NCBI GenBank assembly: GCA_947501635.1 | Contig: CANMWT010000004.1 | Location: forward strand, 248,001 to 312,000 | Length of the DNA: 64,000 nucleotides | Reading direction: 5' to 3' | DNA from: an uncultured Roseobacter sp. | Lineage (GTDB): Bacteria; Pseudomonadota; Alphaproteobacteria; Rhodobacterales; Rhodobacteraceae | In this document: piece after piece, positions 54,118-63,328 of the stretch | Position numbering within the stretch: position 1 is the first letter of the stretch | Layout of the letters: every line of letters begins with the position of its first letter | The notes under the pieces: model-generated | Database searches by the model: none | What the model saw: the letters and a program-made list of their open reading frames with translations, nothing else | What the model was told of the DNA's origin: nothing | Translations under genes and position numbers: made by a program

Positions 54118-55683
54118 ATGAGTGGTGAAACTGTGAGCGTTACCGATCTAAAGCAAGCACCGGAGCCAAACGTCGATGCGCTCGCGCCTGGCAGCAGGCT
54201 TTTAAGCGGGCAATATGAAATCCTGCGCTATCTCAGCAGCGGCGGTTTCGGGATCACTTATCTTGCGCGCGACAGTCTGAACCGGACGGTCGTCATAAAA
54301 GAATGCTTTCCCGAGGCGTTTTGCGCGCGCGTAAACAAAACGGTTTGCGCCCGAACGCGGCACTACATCGATGATTTCCAATCCATCGTAAAACTCTTTA
54401 TCCGAGAAGCCCATGCTTTGTCGCGCCTGAAACACCCCAGCGTCGTCGGCGTGCATCAGGTTTTTGAAGACAACGAGACGGCGTATATGGCGCTTGATCT
54501 GGTGGAAGGCAAAGACCTGCTGGAGATCATCGAAACCGGGCATCCGGCGATGTCACCTGATATGGTTCAAGGCCTGACCCTGAAACTGCTGGATGCGATT
54601 GGTCACGTCCACAGTCAGGATTTGCTGCATCGTGACATCTCGCCGGACAATATTCTTGTTGATACGACAGGGCACCCTGTCCTGATCGACTTTGGCGCGG
54701 CCCGTGAAGAAGCCAGCCGCAAAAGCCGCGTGTTGTCGTCTGTGTTGGTTGTAAAAGACGGCTATTCTCCGCAAGAATTCTACGTCGCGGGCAGTCCGCA
54801 ACATCCCTGCAGCGATCTTTACGCCATGGCGGCTACGCTGGTGCATCTCATTTCAGGTGCGCCGCCGCCCAACAGCCAGGCACGCCTTGCAGCACTGGCG
54901 GGCAATCAGCAGGATTTGTACACCCCGCTGAGCGGGCGTTTCCCTGATTATGATACGGCGTTTCTTGAGGCGATCGACAAGGCGCTAAATATTGTGCCGT
55001 CTGAACGGTTGCAGTCTGCGGAAGACTGGGCGCTTATGATCGATCACACAAAAAGGATCGAGCGGGCGCGTGCTCAGGCTCAAAACGACAGGTCAATCGA
55101 CCAAACTGTGATGAACCTGGTTAAATCCGCCAATGCAGAGCAGGAAGACCCGTGCGAAACTGGCACCGTTCCGCCGGCCCGCCCAGATGGCGCTGTATGC
55201 GCGGATAAGACGCCAACCGCGGGCGCCGCCGCACCCTTTGATACATGTGATCTGGCCCAAGGGTCGCAGTCCGGTGACGCAGAAACCTCTGCGCAAGGCA
55301 TGGCATCGCCCGAAGTGGAAAACCTGAGCGTTACCGCGGAAGACATCGCGCGGCCACATCCCGAGCCCGATGCTGCACCGCAAGACAGGCCAAAGGCGGA
55401 TACCCCCTACGTCCGAGTAACATCGCGCGCGCTTGAAGCGGCTAAATCACGCGAAGCTACACGCTCTGCGCCTGCGGTCCCGTCGAAGCGTATGAACCGG
55501 TTTGCCACGGTGCCGATCGTTTTTTGTGCCTATCTTTTCTACGGATACACCGTTCTGCAATATGACGCAGTGCAGGCAGCAACTGTCCAGCCGCTGCTGG
55601 CCTGGGGGCAGGAACTGGGGCAGCGACCGGTCGAGGCTCAAGAACAACAGGGCGTCACGATCCGCCACGGCGAAGAGGGGTGA
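54118..55683 (+). CDS. Membrane-anchored serine/threonine protein kinase
   Basis: A 521-residue eukaryotic-like kinase. Residues 33 to about 312 form the catalytic domain: glycine loop SSGGFGITYLA (40-50), Lys61, Glu97, HRDISPDN (171-178) and DFGAA (191-195). All catalytic residues are intact, so it should be active. A polar, Pro/Ala/Glu-rich linker follows, then one transmembrane helix (about 462-481) and a 40-residue tail predicted outside the cytoplasm, which could sense a periplasmic signal. It heads the FHA-PP2C-GTPase cluster. No good ribosome binding site was seen for the ATG. Confidence 0.9.
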   Translation: MSGETVSVTDLKQAPEPNVDALAPGSRLLSGQYEILRYLSSGGFGITYLARDSLNRTVVIKECFPEAFCARVNKTVCARTRHYIDDFQSIVKLFIREAHALSRLKHPSVVGVHQVFEDNETAYMALDLVEGKDLLEIIETGHPAMSPDMVQGLTLKLLDAIGHVHSQDLLHRDISPDNILVDTTGHPVLIDFGAAREEASRKSRVLSSVLVVKDGYSPQEFYVAGSPQHPCSDLYAMAATLVHLISGAPPPNSQARLAALAGNQQDLYTPLSGRFPDYDTAFLEAIDKALNIVPSERLQSAEDWALMIDHTKRIERARAQAQNDRSIDQTVMNLVKSANAEQEDPCETGTVPPARPDGAVCADKTPTAGAAAPFDTCDLAQGSQSGDAETSAQGMASPEVENLSVTAEDIARPHPEPDAAPQDRPKADTPYVRVTSRALEAAKSREATRSAPAVPSKRMNRFATVPIVFCAYLFYGYTVLQYDAVQAATVQPLLAWGQELGQRPVEAQEQQGVTIRHGEEG

Positions 55684-55759
55684 TCCATGATGTGCCCCGA
55701 AACTGCGAAGGCTTCCTCACACGTTTTTTTTGTTCAAACTTCATACGGAAGGCAGACCC

Positions 55760-56986
55760 ATGACACTCTTTAGAAAAGTTTTCCAAAACCAGGCGCGCCC
55801 TGCCAATGATGAAGAAACGCTCAGTGACGAAGCGATGCGCGCAGCTTTCAATGAGATGGACGGGCCCCGAACGCTTTTGGTGCTTGATCCCTTTGCACAT
55901 GCGGCAGGAGGCGATAACGCGGGAGGGTCGCAGATTGATGCACGTGAGGACGGCAGAGAGGAAGACGCTGTGGTTGGTTCGGATCCGATATCAGTTGTCG
56001 GTCAAGTGACCGATGTGGACAGCTTTGATCTTGGGGTACCGGTGGCCGAGGTTGCAAAGGACGCCGATTGCGCGTTGCAGGAGCTGTCAAATCGGGAGGC
56101 CAGGAATGCGCCCAGCGACGAAGACATTGCAGCAAGCCTTGAAAACGCGCTGGCGTCAGAGCCTGCTCAACCGGATAGGGTCCAGGCGGATGCTTCAGAC
56201 ACCGTTTGCGCGCGTAAGGACATGCAGTCCGCAGACGATGAGCTCTCAGAAGCGATGAACGAGATTGCGCAGGTCGAGCAGGCAGCCTCTGCCATGGCAC
56301 CTGTTGAAAAACTGTCGGATGGTTTGGATGCGGCAGGTTTTGCGCGTCGGCAGATGGCTGCCTTGAATGCAGTTGAAGAGGTGCCCCAAGAGCCCCAAGA
56401 GCCCCAAGAGCCGCAGCCGCTGGCCCAGAGCGATAGTGCGACACTTGATCTGTCGCAGAGGCACGGGCTGGATGCTGTCCCCGCTCCGGCGGCGGGCCGT
56501 GCCGGGCGCCGTGCGGGGCGGGTCAAGACACGCTTGCTCGGCTTCAACCGTGCCGATGCAGCGGCTGGTGACCCCTTTGGCATTGCCGTCGAAGCAACGG
56601 CGACCGCGCAGCGCGAGAAATTTCCTGTAGGCTGGCTGGTAATTGTCGAAGGGCCGGGTGTGGGGCATGCCTTCAGCATATTCACCGGCGCCTCGATGAT
56701 TGGCCGTGGCGAAGATCAGGTTATCCGCCTCGATTTCGGAGACAACAGCATATCGCGTAACAACCATGCGGCGGTCGCCTATGATGAAGAGCAAAACAAG
56801 TTCTATATCGGTCATGGCGGCAAATCGAACATTATACGGCGCAATGCTCGCCCCGTGCTGAGCACGGAAGAGCTGCACCATGCGGACCTGCTGCGCATCG
56901 GTGAGACGACTTTGCGGTTTGTGGCACTGTGCGGGTCAGACTTTCAGTGGCAGGCTTCGGAGATGGCGCATGCGGGAGATGTTTGA
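55760..56986 (+). CDS. FHA-domain protein with long disordered N-terminus
   Basis: A 408-residue protein. Residues 1 to about 250 are acidic and low in complexity, likely unfolded and rich in Ser/Thr that the neighbouring kinase could phosphorylate. A basic segment (RAGRRAGRVKTRLLGFNRAD) precedes the forkhead-associated domain at about 291-395, which carries the phosphothreonine-binding residues GRGED (315-319) and SISRNNH (330-336). It probably docks phosphorylated partners. It overlaps the phosphatase gene by 17 bases. Confidence 0.88.
   Translation: MTLFRKVFQNQARPANDEETLSDEAMRAAFNEMDGPRTLLVLDPFAHAAGGDNAGGSQIDAREDGREEDAVVGSDPISVVGQVTDVDSFDLGVPVAEVAKDADCALQELSNREARNAPSDEDIAASLENALASEPAQPDRVQADASDTVCARKDMQSADDELSEAMNEIAQVEQAASAMAPVEKLSDGLDAAGFARRQMAALNAVEEVPQEPQEPQEPQPLAQSDSATLDLSQRHGLDAVPAPAAGRAGRRAGRVKTRLLGFNRADAAAGDPFGIAVEATATAQREKFPVGWLVIVEGPGVGHAFSIFTGASMIGRGEDQVIRLDFGDNSISRNNHAAVAYDEEQNKFYIGHGGKSNIIRRNARPVLSTEELHHADLLRIGETTLRFVALCGSDFQWQASEMAHAGDV
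56384..56410 (+). repeat. 9-base tandem repeat in the FHA gene
   Basis: CCCCAAGAG occurs three times in a row, encoding Pro-Gln-Glu repeats in the disordered linker of the FHA protein; a diverged fourth copy follows. Being a multiple of three, length changes would not break the frame. Confidence 0.85.
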
Positions 56987-57815
56987 TTTTGATGTCGCTT
57001 CCGCACTGAGCAAGGGCGAGCGCGCGTATCAGGAAGACGCGATCCTTTCGGATTTTGCCAAAGGCTCTGATGTGGGGTTCGTCGTTCTCGCGGACGGTAT
57101 GGGTGGGCATGCAGCAGGGGATGTGGCCAGCAAGATCGTTGTGACGGAAGTTTACAGCGAGTTGATGTTTCACAAGGGTGATGCAGATGCCTTTGAAGCC
57201 GAGATTAACGCGCGGTTGCACGCGGCGGCCATGGCCGCGAATGGCTGTTTGAAGGAACACATGGATGCCTATCCGGAAACCAGCGGCATGGGGGCGACGC
57301 TGGTCGCCTCGGTTGTGCTGCGTGGCAATCTCTACTGGATCTCCATTGGCGATTCCCCGCTGTATCTGTTTCGTGACGGCATCTTGGTGCAGTTGAACGA
57401 AGACCACTCCATGGCCCCGCAAATTGACTTTATGGCAAAGTCCGGCCTGCTGGCGCCGGAGGAAGCGGCCAACCATCCCGACCGCAATACACTTACATCG
57501 GTTTTGTTCGGGGCAGAGGTCTCCAAGGTGGATTGCCCCAACGACCCTGTCGCCTTAAAGGATCGCGATATTCTGATCGTTGCCAGCGACGGCTTGCAGT
57601 ATCTTCCGAAAGACGCGATCGAGGCGGCGTTGCGCCGCAACCGCAAGCGGCAGAGTGCTGAAATCGTGGACGATCTGTTGCACCGCCTGCTTGGCCTAAA
57701 CAACCCTGAACTCGATAACGTGTCTTTTTCGGTCGTAAAGGTATTGGGCAAATCGGCACAAAAACCCAAAGCCTTGGGTCTGGGGCTTCAAGCGGAAATG
57801 CGCTGTGTTGGATGA
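56970..57815 (+). CDS. PP2C-family serine/threonine phosphatase
   Basis: A 281-residue phosphatase. The metal-binding aspartates are in AYQEDA (Asp23) and VLADGMGGHAAGDVAS (DGMGG 42-46), with GMGATLV and SDGLQYL further on. It should reverse the action of the kinase. The ATG at 56970 is chosen because GGAG lies about 8 bases upstream; a later ATG at 56979 is too near its own purine run. It overlaps the FHA gene by 17 bases and the GTPase gene by 11. Confidence 0.9.
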   Translation: MREMFDFDVASALSKGERAYQEDAILSDFAKGSDVGFVVLADGMGGHAAGDVASKIVVTEVYSELMFHKGDADAFEAEINARLHAAAMAANGCLKEHMDAYPETSGMGATLVASVVLRGNLYWISIGDSPLYLFRDGILVQLNEDHSMAPQIDFMAKSGLLAPEEAANHPDRNTLTSVLFGAEVSKVDCPNDPVALKDRDILIVASDGLQYLPKDAIEAALRRNRKRQSAEIVDDLLHRLLGLNNPELDNVSFSVVKVLGKSAQKPKALGLGLQAEMRCVG

Positions 57816-58935
57816 TATCTCGACTACTGATGCGGCTGCCCGTCTACGTGCCGCCCTGTCGGACATCACTTTGCCCGCCAGCGCACGCAGCTATGCGCAG
57901 GCTCTTGCGGAGCGTCTGGAAAATGGCGTGCGTATCGTTCTGCTGGGGCCGCGCGGGGCCGGAAAGTCGGCGCTGTGCGATGCGATCCTCGGCGGTGCGA
58001 CAGCGGTGGCCGATGCGCAGACCTCGCGCCATTTCTATGTGGAGGGCGCCGCCCCCACGCACCCGTTCGCGAGCGGGGACGCACATGCGTTTTCGCTTGG
58101 ATTTTGCCCTTTCGGACATGCCCAGATCATCGACTGCGCTGTGCCACAAGACGAGCACGCTCGTGACGGCATTCTGGGTGCCGCGCTGGACGTGGCCGAT
58201 ATCGTCTTGTGGTGCACCCAAAGCTTTGACGTGCAGGAAGCAGCGGTCTGGGCACGCGCGCGCGACAGCTTGAAAGACCATAGCTTTTTGGTTCTGACCA
58301 AGGCCGATATGCTGGCCCAGCAGGGGGCTCTGGTTCCCCGGATCGAGGCGTTGCAGGGGGTCGTCTGCGATGAGTTTCACAGTCTGTTTCCCACGGCGAC
58401 ACCTGTGGTGCTGGCGCAGCATGCGCAACAGAAAGCGGTCTCGGACGCGCAGTTTGCGGCCAGCGGTCTCAAAGCATTGGTCGATGCGGTATCGGGGATC
58501 GTCGCCGCCGGGCAGCGCGCAGACCTCGACAGCGCGCTATTGTTTCTCGAACGGCAAGGTCTTGCGCAATCGCAGGGTGTCATAGTGCAAGACCGAAGCG
58601 TGGCCCCCAGCGTTATCAATGCAGTGCCTTTCCGCGCCGCGCGCGATACGATTATGGCGCGCGCATATGATCTGGCTGAGCTTGGTTTTGATGAGGCTGA
58701 GGGCGATATGTCCGACGTGTTGCAGCTGTGTGGGACAATCTCGGAAGAGTTGGTTGACGTGATGCAAAACCAGGCTGCAAGCTATCCACAGCTTGCACCT
58801 TTCTGCGCGGCTTTTCAGGATGCCTCGGACAAGGTAATGCTCATGACGCTCGAGAATGACACAGGCTCGGCTGCGGACGCAGTGACGATACTGCTGCAGC
58901 TCCGGCGCGATCTTGAAAGCATGCAGGTTCAATAA
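57805..58935 (+). CDS. P-loop GTPase-like protein, first of three
   Basis: A 376-residue protein with a GTG start inside the phosphatase gene. The P-loop GPRGAGKS is at 48-55, a likely G4 motif TKAD at 165-168, and DIVLWCTQ at 132-139 matches the third GTPase (DAVIWCTP at 61173), suggesting a shared ancestry. A clear DxxG switch motif is not visible (IIDCAVPQ at that place), so GTP hydrolysis may be altered. The C-terminal 150 residues are helical with no known domain. Confidence 0.75.
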   Translation: MLDDISTTDAAARLRAALSDITLPASARSYAQALAERLENGVRIVLLGPRGAGKSALCDAILGGATAVADAQTSRHFYVEGAAPTHPFASGDAHAFSLGFCPFGHAQIIDCAVPQDEHARDGILGAALDVADIVLWCTQSFDVQEAAVWARARDSLKDHSFLVLTKADMLAQQGALVPRIEALQGVVCDEFHSLFPTATPVVLAQHAQQKAVSDAQFAASGLKALVDAVSGIVAAGQRADLDSALLFLERQGLAQSQGVIVQDRSVAPSVINAVPFRAARDTIMARAYDLAELGFDEAEGDMSDVLQLCGTISEELVDVMQNQAASYPQLAPFCAAFQDASDKVMLMTLENDTGSAADAVTILLQLRRDLESMQVQ

Positions 58936-59109
58936 AAGTCTAGCGATACGTGGCTTTTTAGCCAGCCCAAAGTTACAATCGACGCACATTTTATCGTCAA
59001 ATTTACCATGGGTTATAGGTTTGTGGGGTAATGAACTGTCCAATGTGAACCTGAGCGCAAAGGCAGCATATCGTACCCTACGTATCTGCGTTGCGGTGTG
59101 GAGGGCAGG

Positions 59110-61176
59110 ATGAACGTATTAAATTCCAGCGATGACACTGCCTTCCGCGAAGCGGCGCAGTCCGATCTTCTGGCTGCAGGGTTCAGCGGCCTGCGTGCCT
59201 TCGGCCAGTCGTTCGACCGATTGCGCGCCTCAGTTGAAACACTGAAATCTATCGGCGACGAAAACGCGATCAGACGGGCAGATCGGATGTTGCGGCAGCT
59301 CGATCAATTTGAACCTTCTGTTACGATGATCGGGCAAATCAAATCGGGCAAAACCTCTCTTGTGAATGCTCTTATTGGTGCCCCTGATTTGCTGCCGGCA
59401 GATGTGAATCCGTGGACTTCCGTTGTCACGTCACTGCACCTTTACCCCAAGACACCAGACTTTAAAAACAGCGCGTCCTTTCGCTTTTTCGACGCCGACG
59501 AATGGGACAAACTGATTTCTGGAGGCGGCCGCATCGGTGAGCTTGCCAGCCGTGCCGGCGCGGATGAAGAACTTGATAAGATCAAAGCGCAGGTGACGCA
59601 GATGCGCGAAAAGTCCCGCGCACGGCTTGGCCGCAAGTTCGAGATGCTGTTGGGACAGCAGCGCGACTATGGCTATTTCGACAAGGATCTGATCGAACGC
59701 TATGTATGTCTGGGCGAGGAGTTGGACGGCGATAGCGGTGCTGGAGGCGACAGTCAGGGCCGCTTTGCGGATATCACCAAATCAGCGGATTTGCATATGC
59801 AGCGCACGTCGCTGCCCATACCCATGTGCCTGCGCGACACGCCGGGTGTCAACGACACGTTCATGATGCGCGAGCAGATTACCATACGTGCGATCCGCGA
59901 CAGCCGTATCTGTGTTGTTGTTCTGTCTGCGCATCAGGCGCTCAGCTCGACGGATATGGCGCTGATCCGCCTGATATCACAAGTGAAATCGCGCGATGCA
60001 ATTGTCTTTGTAAATCGTATTGACGAACTGTCAGACCCTGCCACTCAGGTGCCGCAAATTCGCGAGAGCATTGCTGCCACGCTGCGAAAACACAAAGGGC
60101 CACAAGATGCCGAAGTAATCTGTGGTAGTGCGCTTTGGGCTTCTTTTGCGTTGCAATTCAAGCTGGATGATATGCCTACTACCAGTGCCGCAGCCCTCGC
60201 GCGATGGGCGGCCCCGGGCCACGTGGATACCGCTGTCTGCCTTGAAGAGCATGACGTCTGGAAGTTGTCCGGTATGCCCGCTTTGCAAGCCGCCATCGGC
60301 AAACGGATCACAGAAGGGATAGGGGCTGCCATCCTCCAGCGGATCGGCGCAAGCGCCAAGAATGTGGCCTCGGGTCTTGTCGCCGCTGACCGCATCGTTG
60401 AACAAGAAGTCTCAAACCATACTGAACCCTCCATAAACGGGCGCGAGGCAAGGGTCAGGATGCAAGCACTGTGTACAGATCACAAGAAAGCGCTGGAAGC
60501 AGAATATGATGACATTCTGTCGGCGTTTTCGGATCGGATGGAACGGGTTCAGGCCAGCTTTCTGGAGCGCGCAACGGCCTCTTTGGTTCAACATCTTGAA
60601 AAATTCGGCGAAGCAACGCCATGGACATATGATCCGGCGGGTCTTCGTGTTCTGCTAAGCTCTTCGCACAAGGTACTGGGCCGCAATGTTCAGAGTGCGT
60701 TTGAAAAAGCAACGCAAGACGCCGTTCTGGCCATTTCAGACCTTTACGCGCGTGCGTTCGGGATGGGGCCACAGGCGATTGAAATTGCGCGCCCAAATCC
60801 GCCACAAGTCCCGCCGCCGGTTACTTTGGGCCGAACCATAGCGCTTGATCTGGGGGCAAGCTGGTGGAAGCGCTGGTGGGTGCAGCGGCGCGGCTACAAA
60901 GCTTATGCGGCAAGTTTCTACGATTTGATCAAATCTGAAACCAGCCCGGTGATTTCAGAGCTGCGCGACGATCTTGCACGTTGCCTGCGCGATGACGCAG
61001 TGGCAGTTTTTGATGCCTTTTTGAGTGAGCAGATGTCGACCTTTGAGACACTCGACCGCAGAAAACGAGCTAGTCCGGAAGAGTTGCGCGCCTTCGTCAA
61101 GCAGAACGCACCCCAAGCGCGGCGCAAGCTTTTGCAAAACACTTTGGAAACCTTGAGTTGCTATGCTGAGGCATGA
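59110..61176 (+). CDS. Dynamin-like GTPase, large
   Basis: A 688-residue protein. The GTPase domain has GQIKSGKT (75-82), a switch Thr near 103, DTPG (243-246) and NRID (302-305), the pattern of bacterial dynamin-like proteins. A coiled, mostly helical region fills the remainder, with a basic-aromatic stretch LGASWWKRWWVQRRGYKAY at about 583-601 that could bind membrane. The ATG at 59110 follows GAGGGCAGG; an in-frame GTG at 59098 has poorer support. The product probably remodels or tethers membrane under kinase control. Confidence 0.82.
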   Translation: MNVLNSSDDTAFREAAQSDLLAAGFSGLRAFGQSFDRLRASVETLKSIGDENAIRRADRMLRQLDQFEPSVTMIGQIKSGKTSLVNALIGAPDLLPADVNPWTSVVTSLHLYPKTPDFKNSASFRFFDADEWDKLISGGGRIGELASRAGADEELDKIKAQVTQMREKSRARLGRKFEMLLGQQRDYGYFDKDLIERYVCLGEELDGDSGAGGDSQGRFADITKSADLHMQRTSLPIPMCLRDTPGVNDTFMMREQITIRAIRDSRICVVVLSAHQALSSTDMALIRLISQVKSRDAIVFVNRIDELSDPATQVPQIRESIAATLRKHKGPQDAEVICGSALWASFALQFKLDDMPTTSAAALARWAAPGHVDTAVCLEEHDVWKLSGMPALQAAIGKRITEGIGAAILQRIGASAKNVASGLVAADRIVEQEVSNHTEPSINGREARVRMQALCTDHKKALEAEYDDILSAFSDRMERVQASFLERATASLVQHLEKFGEATPWTYDPAGLRVLLSSSHKVLGRNVQSAFEKATQDAVLAISDLYARAFGMGPQAIEIARPNPPQVPPPVTLGRTIALDLGASWWKRWWVQRRGYKAYAASFYDLIKSETSPVISELRDDLARCLRDDAVAVFDAFLSEQMSTFETLDRRKRASPEELRAFVKQNAPQARRKLLQNTLETLSCYAEA

Positions 61177-62084
61177 GTGACGAATCTGACACCCACCGCC
61201 CTGCTTTTTGGCCCACTGGCAGCGGCCCCCGACTGCCGCGTATCGCCCTTATGGGAGAGTTTAGTGCGGGGAAAAGCACTCTGGCCAATCTGATGATTGG
61301 CACAAACCCGCTGCCTGTTCAGGTGGTGGCAACACAGTTACCACCGGTCCTTATCCAGCATGGCACAGGACCCACAGTGATGGTCGATCTGGAAGGCAAC
61401 GAAACCCCCTGCACGATGGCCGCTTTTCAGGACATTAATACTGACGCTACAGCATACATCCGGTTTCACTGCGTCGAGGATATTCTGACCAAATGTGACC
61501 TGATTGATATGCCCGGCATTTCCGATCCCAATATGTCCAGCGCGGTATGGGAACGTGTCTTGCCCATGGCTGATGCCGTGATCTGGTGTACGCCGGCCAC
61601 GCAGGCGTGGCGGCAAAGTGAGGCGTCTGTGTGGCAAGGGATTGGCGCGTCGATCCGCCAAAATTCAATGCTGGTGATTACACGCTCGGACATGCTGCTG
61701 ACGGAAAGGGACCGCGCCAAGGTTTTAAAACGTGTCAGGGCGGAGGCGGGCGAACAGTTCGCGCAACTGGTGATGATGTCGCTTAGTCAGGCACAGGACG
61801 CGGCGGAGGACGCAGAACTTTGGGCGGAAAGTGGTGCGGACGCTTTTGTGGCACATTTTATGCAGATGGTTGAAAAGCTTGCACCTGGTCTTTCAGGCGC
61901 CCACGAGATGCCAGAAGCGACGGAAACGCAAGTTGCAAAAACACCGGTGTCTGAAGCCAATAGCGATATGCCACAAATCGTCCCGCGTCGCCCGGTCCTG
62001 AGGCGGCAGGACACGCCAGAGCAGCAATTGCCGTCGGAAGATACAAGTCCCGATCCCGGGTCTTACATGCCGAAGTTTTCGTAA
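61173..62084 (+). CDS. Dynamin-like GTPase, small
   Basis: A 303-residue protein overlapping the large dynamin-like gene by 4 bases. All G motifs are present: GEFSAGKS (28-35), switch Thr54, DMPG (112-115) and TRSD (170-173). The domain ends near residue 245 and is followed by an acidic, Pro-rich tail. It lacks the stalk needed for self-assembly, so it may regulate or pair with the large partner. The coupled pair is like other bacterial dynamin pairs. Confidence 0.82.
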   Translation: MSDESDTHRPAFWPTGSGPRLPRIALMGEFSAGKSTLANLMIGTNPLPVQVVATQLPPVLIQHGTGPTVMVDLEGNETPCTMAAFQDINTDATAYIRFHCVEDILTKCDLIDMPGISDPNMSSAVWERVLPMADAVIWCTPATQAWRQSEASVWQGIGASIRQNSMLVITRSDMLLTERDRAKVLKRVRAEAGEQFAQLVMMSLSQAQDAAEDAELWAESGADAFVAHFMQMVEKLAPGLSGAHEMPEATETQVAKTPVSEANSDMPQIVPRRPVLRRQDTPEQQLPSEDTSPDPGSYMPKFS

Positions 62085-62168
62085 CGCGTTAACCGGACAA
62101 AAAGTCAAACCCGTTATGGCTGTTGCCAACTGTCCGATAGATCAGGTGACCAATCAGCCCCGACAACG

Positions 62169-62570
62169 GTGAACTATGTGACGATACGCGAAGAATTGCT
62201 AGCATTCCGACAGCGGATACCAGGCTGTCGCGTCATCGCGTTCGCGGATCTGTCGACAGGTATGGTGCTCGCTTCATCCACATCGGAAAAAACCACGCAG
62301 GAAAAATTGGATGCGCTCTGCGCCGCCGGTCTCAAAACCCTGATGGGGGAAATGGCGCATGTTGTTCATGAACAGTTTGGCCGTGGGGCCGGCGCATCCT
62401 CGCGCGTGGCCGTTAACGCGACGCTTGTTGGCACTCGTTGCTTCGTGCGCGCCCGTCCACCGGCGCAAGAGGCGCTTTGTTTGGTGATGGACCCCAAAAC
62501 CCCGCTGGCTCCGCTTCTTTCTGCGGCTCTTGCTTTGGTCGACCAGTTGGCGGGCGAGGGGGAGCAATGA
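62169..62570 (+). CDS. Roadblock/LC7-like small protein
   Basis: A 133-residue alpha-beta protein. The pattern GCRVIAFADLSTGMVLASSTSE at the start and VNATLVGTRCFVRARPP later fits the roadblock/longin-type fold seen in MglB, which controls small GTPases. The start is GTG at 62169; GTG 62178 is also possible and neither has a strong ribosome binding site. In this operon a GTPase-regulating role is attractive but unproven. It overlaps the next gene by 4 bases. Confidence 0.6.
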   Translation: MNYVTIREELLAFRQRIPGCRVIAFADLSTGMVLASSTSEKTTQEKLDALCAAGLKTLMGEMAHVVHEQFGRGAGASSRVAVNATLVGTRCFVRARPPAQEALCLVMDPKTPLAPLLSAALALVDQLAGEGEQ

Positions 62571-63328
62571 CGCAAAGCCCCGCAGATGACACCGGACGTT
62601 TCATGAAGGCCATTGCCGCTTTTTCCGCAGCACCGGAAGAGGTGACAGTCTATGGCCGGTTACTGGCGACCCGGCGCGATCAATTCATCCCGGCCGCGCT
62701 GGGCGAGATAACGGAAACCGTATTGCGCAGGGTGATACATTTCTCCACATCAGACGGCGCGTCGCTCGCACTCGACGTGGCCGAGCGGCGGGTTCATCGG
62801 ATTTGCCAGATCCCGCCAGCGCTGGAGAGTGCGTACGCTCAACTCTTAGGTCGTGATCTGACGCCGGAGGACGCGCAAAGCGTGTTGGATGCCTTCGATG
62901 CCCTCACAGCAAAGGCGGGTGCACTTTACGCAAAGGCTGGCCTGCCTGAAGCGGGCACAGCCGTCGCGTTCAATGGTCTGTCCGTCAATGACCTGCAGGC
63001 CAGCCTGCGCGCGCACACAGGCAAGCAGGAGCGCGCCACCGTGGCTTGGCCCATGGCCAAGCTTCAAGCTCGGGCGCTTGCGGTCTGCGTGCAGCCCGCC
63101 GATGCTGAGCCCGCGTATTTTGGGGATGGGTCTTATCGGGAAGCATTGCAAAAACTCTGTGCCACCTCCCCGCAGGCGGGAGAGGCATACCTTTGGCATG
63201 GTGCTCTGGTCGACGAACATGCAGTCTTGCTTGCGGCAACCCCGGACAGCACAATTGCCACAGTTGTGCCAGGTGACGAAATGTATGCAGTCTTAGACCA
63301 GCTTTGCGCTACATGCTTTTATGCCTGA
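62567..63328 (+). CDS. Protein of unknown function at the end of the kinase-GTPase operon
   Basis: A 253-residue cytoplasmic protein. No catalytic motif or membrane segment was recognised. The C-terminal half (EPAYFGDGSYREALQKLC, ATPDSTIATVVPGDEMYAVLDQL) has the alternating pattern of a roadblock-like or longin-like domain, and it ends in Cys-Phe-Tyr-Ala. Coupling to the roadblock-like gene (4-base overlap) suggests the two proteins form a complex. Confidence 0.6.
   Translation: MTQSPADDTGRFMKAIAAFSAAPEEVTVYGRLLATRRDQFIPAALGEITETVLRRVIHFSTSDGASLALDVAERRVHRICQIPPALESAYAQLLGRDLTPEDAQSVLDAFDALTAKAGALYAKAGLPEAGTAVAFNGLSVNDLQASLRAHTGKQERATVAWPMAKLQARALAVCVQPADAEPAYFGDGSYREALQKLCATSPQAGEAYLWHGALVDEHAVLLAATPDSTIATVVPGDEMYAVLDQLCATCFYA

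Noticed and set aside
54118-63328. A type VI secretion locus.
   Set aside because: Kinase, FHA and PP2C proteins fit, but no sheath, Hcp, VgrG, TssJLM or ClpV gene is present in the window.
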